Origin: Chalciporus piperatus
Lineage: Eukaryota > Basidiomycota > Agaricomycetes > Boletales > Boletaceae
Assembly: GCA_038093975.1 (NCBI GenBank)
Contig: JBBPTG010000046.1
Span: 106,865-170,864 of the forward strand
Length of the DNA: 64,000 bases
Direction: 5' to 3'
Shown here one piece after another: positions 11,817 to 22,972 of the stretch. How positions within the stretch are numbered: the first letter of the stretch is position 1; every line of letters starts with the position of its first letter. The notes under the pieces were generated by a model. That model saw only the letters and a program-made list of their open reading frames with translations, ran no database searches and had not been told where the DNA came from. Made by a program: the position numbers and the translations under genes.

Positions 11817-14019
11817 ATGGCGCAGCCTCCGCCGTCAAAGCTGTCCCTCAGAGGCTTATTGACTTTGCCAGTGAGTATCACAGTAGGTTCGCCTCGTCGA
11901 GTCCTTATCGACCGTGCGTGACAGTACCGGCTATGTAACCCTCCCCCTGCGGTGGGCAAAGTGAGGTCGTGCGGTGTTACGCCCGTACTCGACGTACGGT
12001 TGGACGACGTACTCGCACGAAAACACTTGCCTCCCATCGGTTTGAAAGACTTTGAAGAGTACCTTCTCTACGTCGAGCATGCACCCGAGAACCTCTACTT
12101 TATCCTCTGGCTCAGAGACTACACCACTCGATACAGCGCATGGGCACTACACGAAAAATCCTATCAAATCCACAAGAAAGAAAAACTCGCCTCCAAACTA
12201 CATCCAAGCCGTCACACGTTTGGCATCCCACCCACTCCTGATCCCTCTCTCGCCATGTTTTACGCTCGTGCCAAACAGACGTTTTTCACCCCGAATGCGG
12301 AATATGAACTGAATATTCCTTCGGACGTGTTGGCACCCTTTCACTGTGCGCCACATAGCGCGGCGTTTCAGGCAAGGATTCAAATGCCTGCTTCGCCTTG
12401 GCATTCTCAGAGCGTGCATCCTGACCCAGCTGTCTTCACGGAGGTAGCAATTGACGCACGCAATATGCTCCATGAATCGTTGAATCGGTTCGTACGTGCT
12501 GCGCATACCAACGTAGGTTCGGGACGAGCTGCGTGTGGTATCATCGCAGGCCTTTTCCTCATTCTCGTGAGTGGTCTATTGCCGCTCGTCCTAACCACTG
12601 GGGGTTGGAACGTCGGTCCTCATGGGCGTCTGATCCGTTTGGTCGCATTCCCGGGGATGTGGTTAGGTTTGACGATCCTCATCGCGAGTTTCCAAGGTGT
12701 AAGTAGACGTGTTGTTTATCGTCGGTGTGTTGTAATTGTGACCTCATCTCACCTAGATCTGCCTCATGGTGTATATCTTTGGAGACATACGGCAGCTTCG
12801 CAAGTTTGAACTCGCGAGACCTGCGATATCACGACCCATGCCGATGCACATCTCAGCACCGGTTATTCACGGTCCTCCACGCACACCTCTCGTGACCATC
12901 CCCACATCACATCGTTCGCCGAGCGAGAAATACGCAGGCGAAGAGGAAGGAGAGAAGCCACTGGTGCCAGTATCCCCCCCGCCAACCTCGCCAACTTCAT
13001 TAGCAACACGGTCGCGTCCTCCATTGACCCACTCCCCTCGTGAGCCGTCAGACGGTGATGATGAGTCGACATCTTGCGAATCATGCGAATCGAGGTCCTG
13101 TTCCTCCGTGAGTTGCAACGAAATCGATGTCTCACCTGCGTTTTTCGACGAGGTGCCCGCACCGGAGGGACCGGCGACGGCGTCTTGTTTGTATAGACAT
13201 GAGTATCGTGCGCCGGTATCACAGCCACAGCACCAGTCGTCACCATTGGTGTCTCCTGAACCCGCACACGTACGGTCAAGTCCTGCGGCACGTCCTGTGG
13301 CACGTCCTGTGGCACGTCCTGTTACACTACCGATCCATGTTCCCGTCCCCGCACCGATTCCAATACCGAGCTTGTTCGGTCATGGTCACGTGGATCCGGG
13401 ACAGATTCCACGAAGCACCCTCCCACGTGGCGCTGGCATCTCCAAAAGTCAGAACGTACCAGAGTATGGACCCAGCGCAGGGTTCATCCCTCACGATTAC
13501 AGCAGCGATGGGTCTGCGTCGGGGACGTTGCGGAGTCGGTCTGGAACGGATAGTTTCGATTTCGATTTGTTACCCGAGGGCAAAAAGGTTGTGCTGACTT
13601 GGCGAGGGGATGGCGTGTCGGGTGCTGGATCATTGCCGATAACGACGACGACGATGACGATGAACGCGTCGAGTCAACCACAGCCACAACCCCAACAGGG
13701 ATCGACGCCAGGCATGGGTCCCCGTACACTACTCGGTCGCGCTCAATATAAATGCGCCAAACGTATACACCGGTCGACCGATCCCCTTTCCGCTTCCCCC
13801 GTCTCCACACCTTCCCCGACGACCACTTCCTTCACCTCTTCATTGGTGTTGTTGGTGCCCTCGTTCACGGCGGGTGTTCCTGCGTTCGCGGCTCCGTTTA
13901 CGCAGATTCGTTCGGACGTTGTGAAGAGAGCGCAGTGGGAGGTTGTTGTGAGGGCTGCCCTGGCTGCATTTGTGTGTACGGGGGTTGTAGTCGGAATCAT
14001 CGTTGGCGTAGTTCCGTGA
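11817..14019 (+). CDS. RGS-domain integral membrane protein (Rax1-like)
   Basis: Three exons: 11817-11870, 11925-12698, 12757-14019; introns of 54 and 58 bp; total 697 codons including TGA. The N-terminal half carries an RGS-type fold: PPIGLKDFEEYLLYVEHAPE, NLYFILWLRDY, then TVFTEV/ARNMLHESLNRFV-like closing helices (about residues 45-215). RGS domains accelerate GTP hydrolysis by G-alpha subunits. Membrane segments follow: ACGIIAGLFLILVSGLLPLV, a second at LVAFPGMWLGLTILIASFQG into exon 3, and a C-terminal one (AALAAFVCTGVVVGIIVGVV). The roughly 350-residue linker is Ser/Pro-rich and disordered, with a 12-bp tandem repeat at about 13278-13320. The RGS plus membrane layout resembles Rax1, a bud-site/polarity protein. 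The start is supported by exon 1 ending in phase 0. Confidence 0.75.
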
Positions 14020-15008
14020 GCAGGGTGGATGTATGCGTTCATGGGTGAGGGTGTATGAGTGTCGTTTTTTTTTCCCTTCACTTTTGCGGTGCTAGAACGT
14101 TGTTTGCGTCTCTTTTACTGATTTCTGCTGGTTTTTCTTTTTCTCGGTCCACGGGCTGGGCAAGTCGTGATGTCGTTAGGGCCACGTCCGTTGCACTGTT
14201 TTCTCTCTCTCTCTCTCAAGTCTCTTTGGTCAAGTTCTCGCATCGCATGCATATACGCATGCCGACTCGTCGTGTCCTCCTCGCTTTGCTTTCCATCTCA
14301 TCATCTCGAGCTCATCCCCTCCACTCTTCTCGATGTTCGTCTCTTTTTTTTTTAGTCGCAGTAGCCATAGTCACGCATACACGCATACACGCACAGACGT
14401 GCATATATATCATCTTACCCTATCCCTTCGTTTTTTCTCCCCACTCCCACTCGTTTGCCACCGTGACGCGTCATTCGTTGGCATTTTTCCTTTCTTTTGA
14501 CTTTCGGGCGTTAATTTTCAGTACTAGTAAACAGCCTGAAGATTCAGTCACTGGCCCAGTCGTGTTGTATTTTTTTCTTTCTCTTCGTTATGCATGTATT
14601 CTACTAGATATGCGAGGCGCATGAGCAAGAGATGTCGGTGTGCTCGGTTTTTTGTTGTTCTCTGGGTGTTGGTGATCGATTGAGAGGATTGTTGGGTCTG
14701 GGGTACACCGAGGGAAGGAAAGATGCCAATAAATAGTGCTGGGTCTCACTATCCATGTATCCTGAGTGCTCACGCACCATTGGCATTCATCGTCTATATG
14801 ATTGATCCTTTGTGAAGCTCACATCGTCAACATACTATCTGATAACCCAAGAACATAGTACCGTAGATCGATCGATAGTTTCGTGGCGCGCGGGCTCAGT
14901 GTCTCGGATGCACGAGCGACGTGTGGCGCCAATTGATAACTATCGATGTCATTTGCATTTGGGCGACGTCACCTGCATTCCTCCTCCCCACACCCACTCG
15001 CGCTGACC
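14020..15008. other. Intergenic region, pyrimidine-rich
   Basis: About 990 bp with no supported gene. The plus strand is strongly C/T-rich with T-runs and short CT and CACGCATA microsatellites (about 14205-14220, 14376-14396). Open frames here lack any recognisable motif and look like composition artefacts. Confidence 0.5.
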
Positions 15009-15600
15009 ATGTTCACTACCGACCGGCTCCTCCTCCGCGGCTTCCAAGACTCCGACCTCGACCACCTTCTCGCTCTGCGAAACGACGTCGCCGTCGTACG
15101 TGGCAAAACCCTTTCAAGTTGGCCCCCTATCGTGCCCCGCCCACCCGCTTTCAAAGAGGGCCTCTGATCGATTGCAGAGGAATCTATGATCTGGTTTACG
15201 CTCGTCGACAAAGATAGCGACGAATTCGTCGGACATTGCTCTGTGCGCGCTGTGGAGGCAGGACCTAACCATATCGGTACCAGTGTAGGCGCTGCTGCAG
15301 GCGAAGAACCGGGATGGCGAGTCCTCGATCTCGCTGAGGCATGGACTGCGGGGAAGGGGATAAGGCACCGAAGCGGCGAGATTTGCGATCGGACATGCGT
15401 TTGGGGCGTTGGGACTTCACAGAGTGTCTCTTGGTGGTGTTGGAAGGAAACTTGGTTGCCAGGGCATCGAGTGCGAAGATGTGAGTGTTTTTTTTTTTCA
15501 CCGACGTACCAGAGGAGGGTCGGGGGTACTCATTGGTGAGGGATGCGTGACTCGTGATGGCTTGCCAATGGGATCTGGATGTGCGATGTACTTGTAGTGG
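15009..15600 (+). pseudogene. GNAT-family N-acetyltransferase pseudogene
   Basis: Starts at ATG 15009 with MFTTDRLLLRGFQDSDLDHL, the typical N-terminus of RimJ/RimL-like GNAT enzymes. Homology continues across breaks: PPIVPRPPAFKEGL is followed by an in-frame TGA (15166-15168), then AEESMIWFTLVDK and DEFVGHCSVR. The acetyl-CoA-binding part is spread over three frames: GKGI in one, GTEAARFAIGHAFGALGLHR in the next, then LEGNLVARASSAKM in a third. One nonsense and at least two frameshifts make it non-functional. The neighbouring RGS, F-box and RAD50 genes are intact, arguing against general sequencing error. Confidence 0.75.
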
Positions 15601-16607
15601 GTTTCGAGAAGAGGGGGGGAAGAGGAGGGGGAATTGGGTGGATGGGAGGTGGGAGGATATTATTTATATGGGTATTTTAGAAGAAGAGTGGGCTGCGTTG
15701 CAGAAGCGCAGTGCCGCCTGAGTAGACATGTCGTTGTCGGGTTCAGGACAACGCGCCTCAGGCTGCTACTACCCACGTTGGATGATTGGGGAGGATGCCC
15801 AGTGGACCAACATCGTCGTTGGACCGAGTGCGCACTCTGGCGCGTTTTCTCGATTCCCTGTCACTCATATTGCACAGTCACCATTGAGGTTTCCTGCAAA
15901 ACCTGATTAATGATTGTCCATAGGTTGATACTTCATTCCGGAAGTCAAACCTACTTCTTCGCGTCTGTACGCCAGTCACTTATCGCGTTGAGCGCTCAAC
16001 GCCTCGTCATCGCGCCGTTCGCCCGTCTGGGGTTCGGGATTGCTCGTGTGGGGTGGAGGAAGGAGTTGGAATGATCTGGGAACGTCGTTCTCGTTCGCCG
16101 TGTTTACGGACTGTTTTCATCGACTCTCGACGTCGATCGCTCGTACACCCTCGCACTCCATCTCTCCCCCTCGATCAGTGGCACTTCTCGACACATCCCG
16201 ATTCCCGTCGTCCTACCCTCTCGACGCTTTCGACTCGTCCGACGGCCAATTCGCCGGCAATGGCGCAGAACGACCCCCATAATAGTATGCGCTCGTAAGT
16301 CTCCTTGAAATAACGGAAATCGGCCCAGGGCGCTTTGAAAGCATTTGGAACTTGAAGTCGCGGATGTCGAAGAAAACACGGAGACTGAGACATGTCTTGG
16401 ACAGATCTGAGCCTAACTTGGTACCGGGAAGGAGGCTGTGTTGGGATGGGTGTGGAATGAGTGCATGTATTAATACGGCGAGCCATGCCATTTACTGTAC
16501 AACCACTCCCATCACTGTAGCCTGTCAGGACTGCGTAGACGCCCTTGAAGCAGGTTGGTGTCCAAGTTGATGCTCAGACTCGGATCATCGTGCAAACTGC
16601 TCACCTC
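15601..16607. other. Intergenic region upstream of the F-box gene
   Basis: About 1 kb with no clear gene. A short possible first exon starts at ATG 16260 (MAQNDPHNSMRS) and runs into a GTAAGT donor at 16295, but I could not join it convincingly to the F-box frame. The upstream part is G/T-rich around 15600-15660. Nothing else was identified. Confidence 0.4.
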
Positions 16608-18077
16608 ATGGTAGATATAGTGCTAGATCCAATATCATCGCAAGAAATGTGCCCCATGCGATCCCCAAAAGCCGAAGAAGAGATTCATGCGCCTCCAACA
16701 AGTGACGCGTGCTATGTCAACAAACTCCCACCGGAACTCCTCTCGCGCGTCTTCGAGGTCGGTGCCAGTGCTTTGGAGGACGTCATTTCCCTTGTATGTC
16801 ATCAGTGGCGGAACGTTGCCCTTTCTACCCCTTCACTCTGGACGGCCATCGAGGTCCCTTCCAATGCGCGTTCACCATACGAGAATGTCTCGATTCTGTT
16901 GAAGCGCAGCAAAGCCCTTCCAATAGATATCGACATCGACGACCCGGAACTCGACCGTTATGGCTCTGTAAACATGATCCCACAGTTCCAGCTCGACCTC
17001 GAATCTCTATATTCTTTGCTCGTTCCCCACGTGCAACGCTGGCGCTCAATCAAAGTCCGGACGTTCTCATATTATTCGATGCACGGATTCCTCAGTGCGG
17101 TATCCGACCCGTCTGTCCCCGCCGCTTCTCATCTCGCCACACTTCAATTACACCATGATACAGACGCAGAAGATGAAGGCATTCAGCCCAACTTTTCGGA
17201 CCACTTCACTTTGTTCGGGGGGTCAGCTCCTAACCTCACCACATTATTCCTACGGCAAGTCCACGTCGACTGGAATCAAGGCTGGATAGCTTCCGCCTCC
17301 AACCTCAGATATCTCAAGCTGGCATGCCATGAAGAAGACGTTCGCCCCACTTGGGGCCAGTTCGCCACCATCTTGCGCGGTGCTCCACAACTCGAGACTC
17401 TCGTCTTATATGGTTCAGGACCATCAGGAGACCCCACCGAATGGTTCTTCGAACCGACTCCCACCGGGGATCTCAACGCTCCAATTCAGCTTCTCAAATT
17501 GACCGATGTCGTCCTCGCCTTTCAATCCCCATCGTGCGCCATTGGATTACTCCGCAAATGCTACATGCCATCCTTGAAAAGTCTAACCCTAGACTTCGAA
17601 CAGGACGAGTACACCGATCTGATCAATCAACTGGCCGGACCAGCCACGTCACTATCTCCTCTCTCTGCTGAAGAACAACCGCGCAGCTTGCTGAGCAGTC
17701 TTGAAAAACTCAAAATTGCTGGACTTCCCTGCCGCAGCGCGGGGGTAGAGACTCTATATAGCGAACTCCAGAATCTCCAATCGCTCTATTTCTCGCCGCC
17801 ATATCTTCTTCCGCAGTTCATCGATCTTCTTTGCCGACCTTGTATGTTACCGGGTCGCGGAGATATTTGGCTGCCTCGACTCAAATCTCTGTGGATCTCC
17901 GATACCACCCGGGCTATGATCCGTCGAGTGGTTCAAAACAGAAAGGACGCAGGGGTCCCACTAAAAGCATTGTACGTACAGCGCAACTGTGTGAATGACG
18001 ACGACGTGGAGTGGTTGAAGGAGAATGTGGAGACGTTCGACTTTTTCTTGGAAGATGTCAGTGAGGAAGCTTATTGA
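16608..18077 (+). CDS. F-box protein (agaricomycete F-box/LRR-like)
   Basis: A single open frame of 489 codons from ATG 16608; the frame is open 63 bp further up but without ATG. The F-box lies at about residues 37-80: VNKLPPELLSRVFEVG, then SLVCHQWRNVALSTPSLW, the typical L-P-E-(I/L)-L and C-(R/H)-x-W pattern that binds Skp1. The rest is leucine-rich with repeating segments (LETLVLYGSG, LKSLTLDFEQ, LEKLKIAGLP, LKSLWISDT) suggesting degenerate leucine-rich repeats for substrate capture. It would be a substrate adaptor of an SCF ubiquitin ligase. Such genes are hugely expanded in mushrooms, so the substrate cannot be inferred. No breaks were seen. Confidence 0.85.
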   Translation: MVDIVLDPISSQEMCPMRSPKAEEEIHAPPTSDACYVNKLPPELLSRVFEVGASALEDVISLVCHQWRNVALSTPSLWTAIEVPSNARSPYENVSILLKRSKALPIDIDIDDPELDRYGSVNMIPQFQLDLESLYSLLVPHVQRWRSIKVRTFSYYSMHGFLSAVSDPSVPAASHLATLQLHHDTDAEDEGIQPNFSDHFTLFGGSAPNLTTLFLRQVHVDWNQGWIASASNLRYLKLACHEEDVRPTWGQFATILRGAPQLETLVLYGSGPSGDPTEWFFEPTPTGDLNAPIQLLKLTDVVLAFQSPSCAIGLLRKCYMPSLKSLTLDFEQDEYTDLINQLAGPATSLSPLSAEEQPRSLLSSLEKLKIAGLPCRSAGVETLYSELQNLQSLYFSPPYLLPQFIDLLCRPCMLPGRGDIWLPRLKSLWISDTTRAMIRRVVQNRKDAGVPLKALYVQRNCVNDDDVEWLKENVETFDFFLEDVSEEAY

Positions 18078-18606
18078 CATCCACAAAGAGGCGGATGAAT
18101 GGTCCGATATGGGTTGAGTGTTTACCTGGGGCCACTAGATGGTGTAGAACATGTTGGCATGACTATAGTCGTACAGAGGGTCATTTCGGTGTAGTGTTAC
18201 CTGATGTCGGCACCAGCTGGGGATATACAGATATCAGAAGGCTTTGCTGCTCCCTGTGACGCCGATCGCCCTGATGCTGGAATTTTTTTTCAGGGGATCG
18301 AAGCGCAGCACTCGTAACTCGGACATCCGAACATGCCTGAGCCCCTCATCACTGCGCAGCCAACCATATCCTCCAATATTTACACCATCAACTGCCACTA
18401 AATTTGAATCGATACCACAACCCAAATGTCTCACTTCCCCGCGGTCCGAACTCTGTGTGGAGGGATAGAGACGGGTGACTTGTATATCTTTTTCTTTCTA
18501 TTTCTTGGATTAGTACTCGAGCGAGGGCTCCCGAAATTCAATAAATACCAAATGAGTTACAAAGGAATCAGGTTCAAAATATCTGTTCAGTAGTTTCGCG
18601 CGGTAG
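18078..18606. other. Intergenic region downstream of the F-box gene
   Basis: About 530 bp. It contains the F-box 3' flank and, near 18510-18606, sequence continuing past the broken TFIIIC gene on the minus strand. No recognisable domain and no promoter signal. Confidence 0.45.
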
Positions 18607-18897
18607 GAGAGTATCACTTCGACCTTTGAATATTGATTCCCGAGAGTTATAAAAACGGTGTCGGCGTATCCAAACCCTGACCACGAATTGACTTCGTTGA
18701 CCAACTCACAGATCAATTAGGATGCTGGACTCACGATCGACCTGTAAGTCGAACTGCTTGGGAGCAAAGTGGGTTCTTCGACACCCAGATCGAGGGTGAC
18801 ATATGTGACTTCGTCGTCGTCGTCGTCGAGGTAATCTTCGTCTGGCCCGAAGGAATCAATTTGTTTGTATCCAAATATGAGGGTTTGGGCTGGGCAT
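18607..18897 (-). pseudogene. TFIIIC small subunit (TFIIIC_sub6, Tfc7/sfc7-like) pseudogene
   Basis: Minus strand. The first coding block (18735-18897) starts MPSPNPH, loses one base, then reads GYKQIDSFGPDEDY, an Asp run and VTYVTLDLG. The frame reaches STYRSI and a GTGAGT donor. A 58-bp intron (18677-18734) ends in CAG, and the next exon reads GLDTPTPFL. This block is the family signature: TYVxLDLG, then Y(R)xIGLDTPxPFxQL. The Gln after PFL is a TAA stop and a frameshift precedes FKGRSDTLL. Tfc7/sfc7 is part of the TFIIIC complex that binds A and B boxes of RNA polymerase III genes. With at least one nonsense and two frameshifts this copy is dead; an intact copy should exist elsewhere. Confidence 0.72.
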
Positions 18898-19258
18898 CAG
18901 GAATGATTAATGATTGACGAGGTGGAGGTTGACTATCTAAGTTGGTGAACGATGAGTTGTCTAAATTTGGAAATGGGATTGTTTGGCAATGTCTTCCGAT
19001 CCAAACAATGTCAAGTCAAGCGGACTTGGTGAACCGCTTTTCACCGAAGAGAAAGGTACGTGTTGTTTGCACCAAAGTCGTCGAGGACTGCTCGGAGGAT
19101 CAGAAAGTGAATCATCCTGGTAGATGATACACAGCCGAACAAACATTTGCTGACTCACTTCGGCTCTACGGAACAACATATCTGCTTCAAAGAAGTTTGA
19201 TTCTTGAAGGAGAAGGACAAACCTGCAGTGCGGTAAAATGAGTCAACATACTGGATAT
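18898..19258. other. Unassigned flank of the TFIIIC pseudogene
   Basis: About 360 bp. A minus-strand frame at 18961-19179 is open but shows no recognisable domain. It could be the upstream flank of the pseudogene or another decayed fragment. The 8 bases before 19259 (CTGGATAT) are the left target sequence of the next MITE. Confidence 0.4.
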
Positions 19259-19822
19259 TAGTGTTTTAAAGTCCGGTCCGGTCCGGTCTTGTTCCCTATT
19301 AGGAAGGCGACCGGACCAAGACTGGTTTTTTTAATTCATTAATTCGTTAAGACTGGACCAAAACCGATAAAAACCGGTCTTTTGGTGGTTGCAACCGGTT
19401 TTTTGCTTAGCGTGGAAGAGACCAAAAATAATACCGGTTCCTGGCTATAAATCGGTCCCTGGGTCAAGCGAAATGGTTCACACGCCACAGAGATATCAGC
19501 ATTTCAAAACAGCATGTTTTTATAGTGATACATCAGATATTATCAAGTTACATGTGAAGTCAAGACCAATCAGAGACTCAATTCTCAACACAGACTAATG
19601 AAATATAGATGAACATGTAACTCAGAGAGTGTATATACATGATAGAATGAATTCTATGACATGTTAATCAATATTGTCATTGGCTAACTTCAATATTCAT
19701 CAAAAAACTCAAATAACATCCATAAAGGTCCAGAAAAATCAGAAAAAATCCGGAAAAATCAGGGAAAATAAGGTAATACATAGGGGGTGGCTGTGCATCG
19801 GTTGCAACCGGTCTTTTTTTGG
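19259..19822. mobile_element. hAT-type MITE (GTCCGGTC family), right end missing
   Basis: Begins TAGTGTTTTAAAGTCCGGTC, followed by direct GGTCC repeats and pairs of GGTTGCAACCGG palindromes (about 19386 and 19800). It is colinear with the intact MITE at 42892, including the internal segment 19490-19780, but similarity stops at about 19822, where degenerate GGCC-rich repeats begin. No right TIR or TSD partner was found, so the copy is truncated. Confidence 0.8.
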
Positions 19823-20219
19823 TTGCAACCACATAGCGTAGTCCATTTGTACCCTGATCCAGGGCCAGCTGATCACCAATTAGGCCGTGCTCTACTGGCC
19901 GGCTAACGATTGGCCGCTGGTGTATGATCACCTAGGTTAGGGATCGGCTAGTAATAGAATGTACATATAGAGTAGGGATCAGCCAATGTGCCATTGTGCC
20001 CTGGCAGTGGGAATGGCCAACACAAAGGTTCCCTGAGGTAGGACCTGGCCGACTGGTGCTAATCACCCAGTCCTGCCTGCATCAGGGTTCGGCCCATAGA
20101 GAATAGGGATAGGCCGATGTGTAAACCGTCCATGTGTAGGGAGCGGCCGATGTAGGGAATGTTTAGGGGTGGGCATTGGCCAGTGAATTATGTCTCCTAC
20201 AGCAGGCATGGCCCGATAG
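19823..20219. repeat. Degenerate GGCC-rich repeats
   Basis: No gene. The stretch has irregular repeats built on GGxxxGGCC and GTAGGGAxxGGCC (for example near 19985, 20090, 20130). It looks like an eroded flank of the ordered minisatellite that follows. The segment GGGGTGGGCA at 20167 is matched in reverse near 30620, tying it to the second copy of this satellite. Confidence 0.5.
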
Positions 20220-20578
20220 ATTGAGTGTCAATGGGTAGGGATGGGCTGATGCAATGATGTCTATCTGTAGGAATGGGCCAATGGGTCGAGCCTCAATGCG
20301 TAGGAATGGGCTGATGCAATCAGTGTCAATGCGTAGGAATGGGCCAATGGGTTGAGCCTCAATGCGTAGGGATGGGCTGATGCATTGAGCCTCAATGTGT
20401 AGCAATGGGCTGATGCATTGAGCCTCAATGTGTAGGAATGGGCCAATGGGCTGAGCCTCAATGCGTAGGAATGGGCCGATGCATTGAGCCTCAATGTGTA
20501 GGAATGGGCCGATGCAATCAGTGTCAATGTGTAGGAATGGCCCAATGGGTTGAGCCTCAATGCGTAGGGATAGTTGCG
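20220..20578. repeat. 34-bp minisatellite
   Basis: About ten tandem units of roughly 34 bp built from GTAGGAATGGGC, YGATGCATTGAG and CCTCAATGYG. Each unit contains the palindrome GCATTGAGCCTCAATGC. Some units replace GATGCATTG by AATGGGTTG. Any open frame across it is a by-product of the repeat. The same units recur inverted at about 30650-30764. Confidence 0.88.
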
Positions 20579-21161
20579 TCATGAGTCTCAGGGTTGGCCT
20601 CTGCTGCCAACCCACCGGCCCCCCCCTGCTCCCATGGGCCCATCAACCCCTCGGCCGATTCTTCGGTCACCTGTTGATCTCCCTCTCGCTGGACCATCGA
20701 ACCTATGGCTGCTGCCTAGGGGCCTTGAGGCTGTATTGGGAATGGAGGTTCAAAGTAGAGAGCTATGTGAACAGTGTCAGGCAGCCGACGAGCTCTTGTG
20801 CAATGGAGGCTCATTGGCTCGGCCCTGTCATGGGTGCCTTGCTGAGGGTCTGCCATGTAGTATGTCCACCCTACACAGACCCTGCCCACCAGCTTGAGAA
20901 AGCGGTCGAGGAACCATTGTGAGTCAGCTAGTTACTTCTCCTCTTCATCGGCTCACAATCTTTGCAGAATACTTTGTTATGCTTCTTAGATACATGCTCA
21001 TGCTTATGTTTCAATCTCATCATGCATTTCGACTACAATGTACTGTAATATTAGGCTTCCTCAATGTTGAGTGTTTATCAGGACCGGCTGCATTTGCTCA
21101 CTGTGATACAAGTTTCGGCTGGAGTACATGTCCTTTGGCTGGCATATTTAAAATATTCTAC
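20579..21161. other. Unassigned region between minisatellite and KDZ transposase
   Basis: About 580 bp. Two overlapping plus-strand frames at about 20560-20920 are proline- and cysteine-rich without recognisable motifs. It is probably the 3' flank of the KDZ element on the minus strand. No terminal inverted repeat could be identified. Confidence 0.35.
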
Positions 21162-22972
21162 CTATCCCCAGACCCCTTCTGCATGGGTTCTACCCTCCTG
21201 CTCACGAATCCATTGGATGAGCATTATCAACCCTCTCGCCCTGTTCCATGTCAGCACCCAGCTCCTATTCATTTCTCGTAAAGTCATGGCTGCCTCCACG
21301 AATTGCCCATGCAAGCTCTGTTGCATCTCGTCGATGTCGCCCTGACGCCCAGAGCTATTATCAGCATTCTGAGCAAGGGCGAGCGGTCCCTATTCCAGAT
21401 TTTGAGTACCCATAGTGCTAACCAAACATACTTCTGGTAACTCACCCCGAAGAAAGCCTCTGCCAGCCGGATGAAGTCCCTGAACTCCTGCCGACGATAG
21501 TCACCAGGCAGGCCGTTGCTCCCTTCTAACCACCACTTGTGCTGCAAATCCATGGCTGACAATGCTCGGCTGCACCTCAGCGATGTTTGTTGCATTATAT
21601 GCAATTGGCTCCCAGGTGTCATTGAAATTTCCTGGCGGAGCTGGCCATCCTCTAGATCGCTCACAATAATCAGCAAGATGACCTGATCTAACAGAGGGAT
21701 GTGTGGCAGATCGTTGTGAGTGATTGATTTGTATGCCATCAACCGATTCACTACAGCCTATTGTTTGGCAGTTAACAATCCTGCAGGAAGTGTGCAAATC
21801 CATACTCACCACTTCCTCCCTCAGGGAGATCATTGCTGAAGGAGGCCATTGTCCTGCCTCTCCAATGGCTGCCTGTAATCTGCAGCCGAAGTACACCAAC
21901 AAAGTGTATGTTTCAACTTTAGTGAGCATCAGATGTTTGATGGAGAAGGCTGACTTTCGGCCAGCCTATCTTTGCTCCAGAGTTCAAGCACATGGGTTTC
22001 CCACGCCTGTCATGGATGTATTCCCACAGTGTCGGCCGGATATTGATAGCCCATTGGACCTGAGGAACCGACCCGAAGGACCCGACGGACCCGAATTGAG
22101 ACTCTGAGCTACAAATCCAAGGTGTTAGGCGATCTGTGATTACAGAATACAGGTCACCCACCCATCCTTATCATTTTGACAAAGTTGGAGTCGGCCATTT
22201 GGAAGTCCAGCAATTCCCGTCTGTGAGGGCTGCTCATTCCCCTTGTGGATGGGGACACAATGTTCAAGTTTGCCCATAAGGTTTCAATTATCTCCCCATC
22301 CACCCGCCCTGCCCCTCGAATAAAGTTGGGTGTGTATCTCTGGAAACATTCAGCCTGATGACCATGCACATGCCATATGCCTATCCCTGGCACCAACTCC
22401 ACGGTTGATGGTATTTTGACATATTCGTTGCCCTTGAGCCGCAGCCTCAGCCGCTTCATGTATTGGCAATTGATGTCATAGAAGAGGATCACCCTTTGAA
22501 TGCCAGTCATGTTGTATTCCAAAGCATGTGCCAATGCATAATCCATATTGACCTGCCTGTCATTGTGGTCAATGCATACGTTTCTCGGCCGGCAGCCGAA
22601 CTTGTTACCTCTCACCCTTCTGGAAGTCCACCACTGCATGGGGAATGTATCCAAATACACTCAGTCATTAAATCTGGGCACCCACACAGTCGAGCATACC
22701 TTGGGTTTAGGTAGTTTCAAAGAAGGCAGAACATACTCTCCATCAGCTGCGTCATACATCCGATCAGCAGTGCTTGGTGTGAGGCCACGATCCAGTGGCG
22801 TTTCTAGTCTCGGCATCTGAGGTAATGATTGAGGGATAGCAGCCTTGTGTTTTTTACTCTTGTGGCTTGGCGGAGTGAGCTTGACCATCTTGATCTTTGA
22901 TCCCTTCTTGAGAAACTTGACCTCTTGCACTGGGGTCCATGGTGTGGCCTTCTCGATCTTGGGCTTGACCAT
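21162..22972 (-). pseudogene. KDZ (Kyakuja-Dileera-Zisupton) transposase, internally deleted
   Basis: Minus strand. The N-terminal exon begins MVKPKIEKATPWTP and ends at a GTATGC donor (about 22696). The next exon reads IDHNDRQVNMDYALAHAL, ILFYDINCQYMKRL, WHVHGHQAECFQRYTPNFI, GAGRVDGEIIETLWANLN and STRGMS. The last blocks match the conserved YDI(A/N)CQ, (H)xHGHxxxCxxxxxP and GVGRxDGExxExxWAxxN signatures of KDZ transposases. C-terminal exons lie between 21176 and 21930 and end at a TAG near 21162. The CxC zinc region and most of the part between N-terminus and the IDHND block are missing, so it is a deleted copy. KDZ transposons are abundant in Agaricomycetes. Confidence 0.8.

Noticed and set aside
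12863..13315. Minus-strand ORF opposite the RGS gene
   Set aside because: It is antisense to a Ser/Pro-rich coding exon with clear plus-strand exon structure.
20220..20578. CRISPR-like array of repeats and spacers
   Set aside because: Unit variants are tandem without unique spacers, and the organism is eukaryotic.
20560..20922. Plus-strand ORF with many Pro and Cys after the minisatellite
   Set aside because: No motif, starts within the repeat and overlaps another frame; no evidence for a gene.
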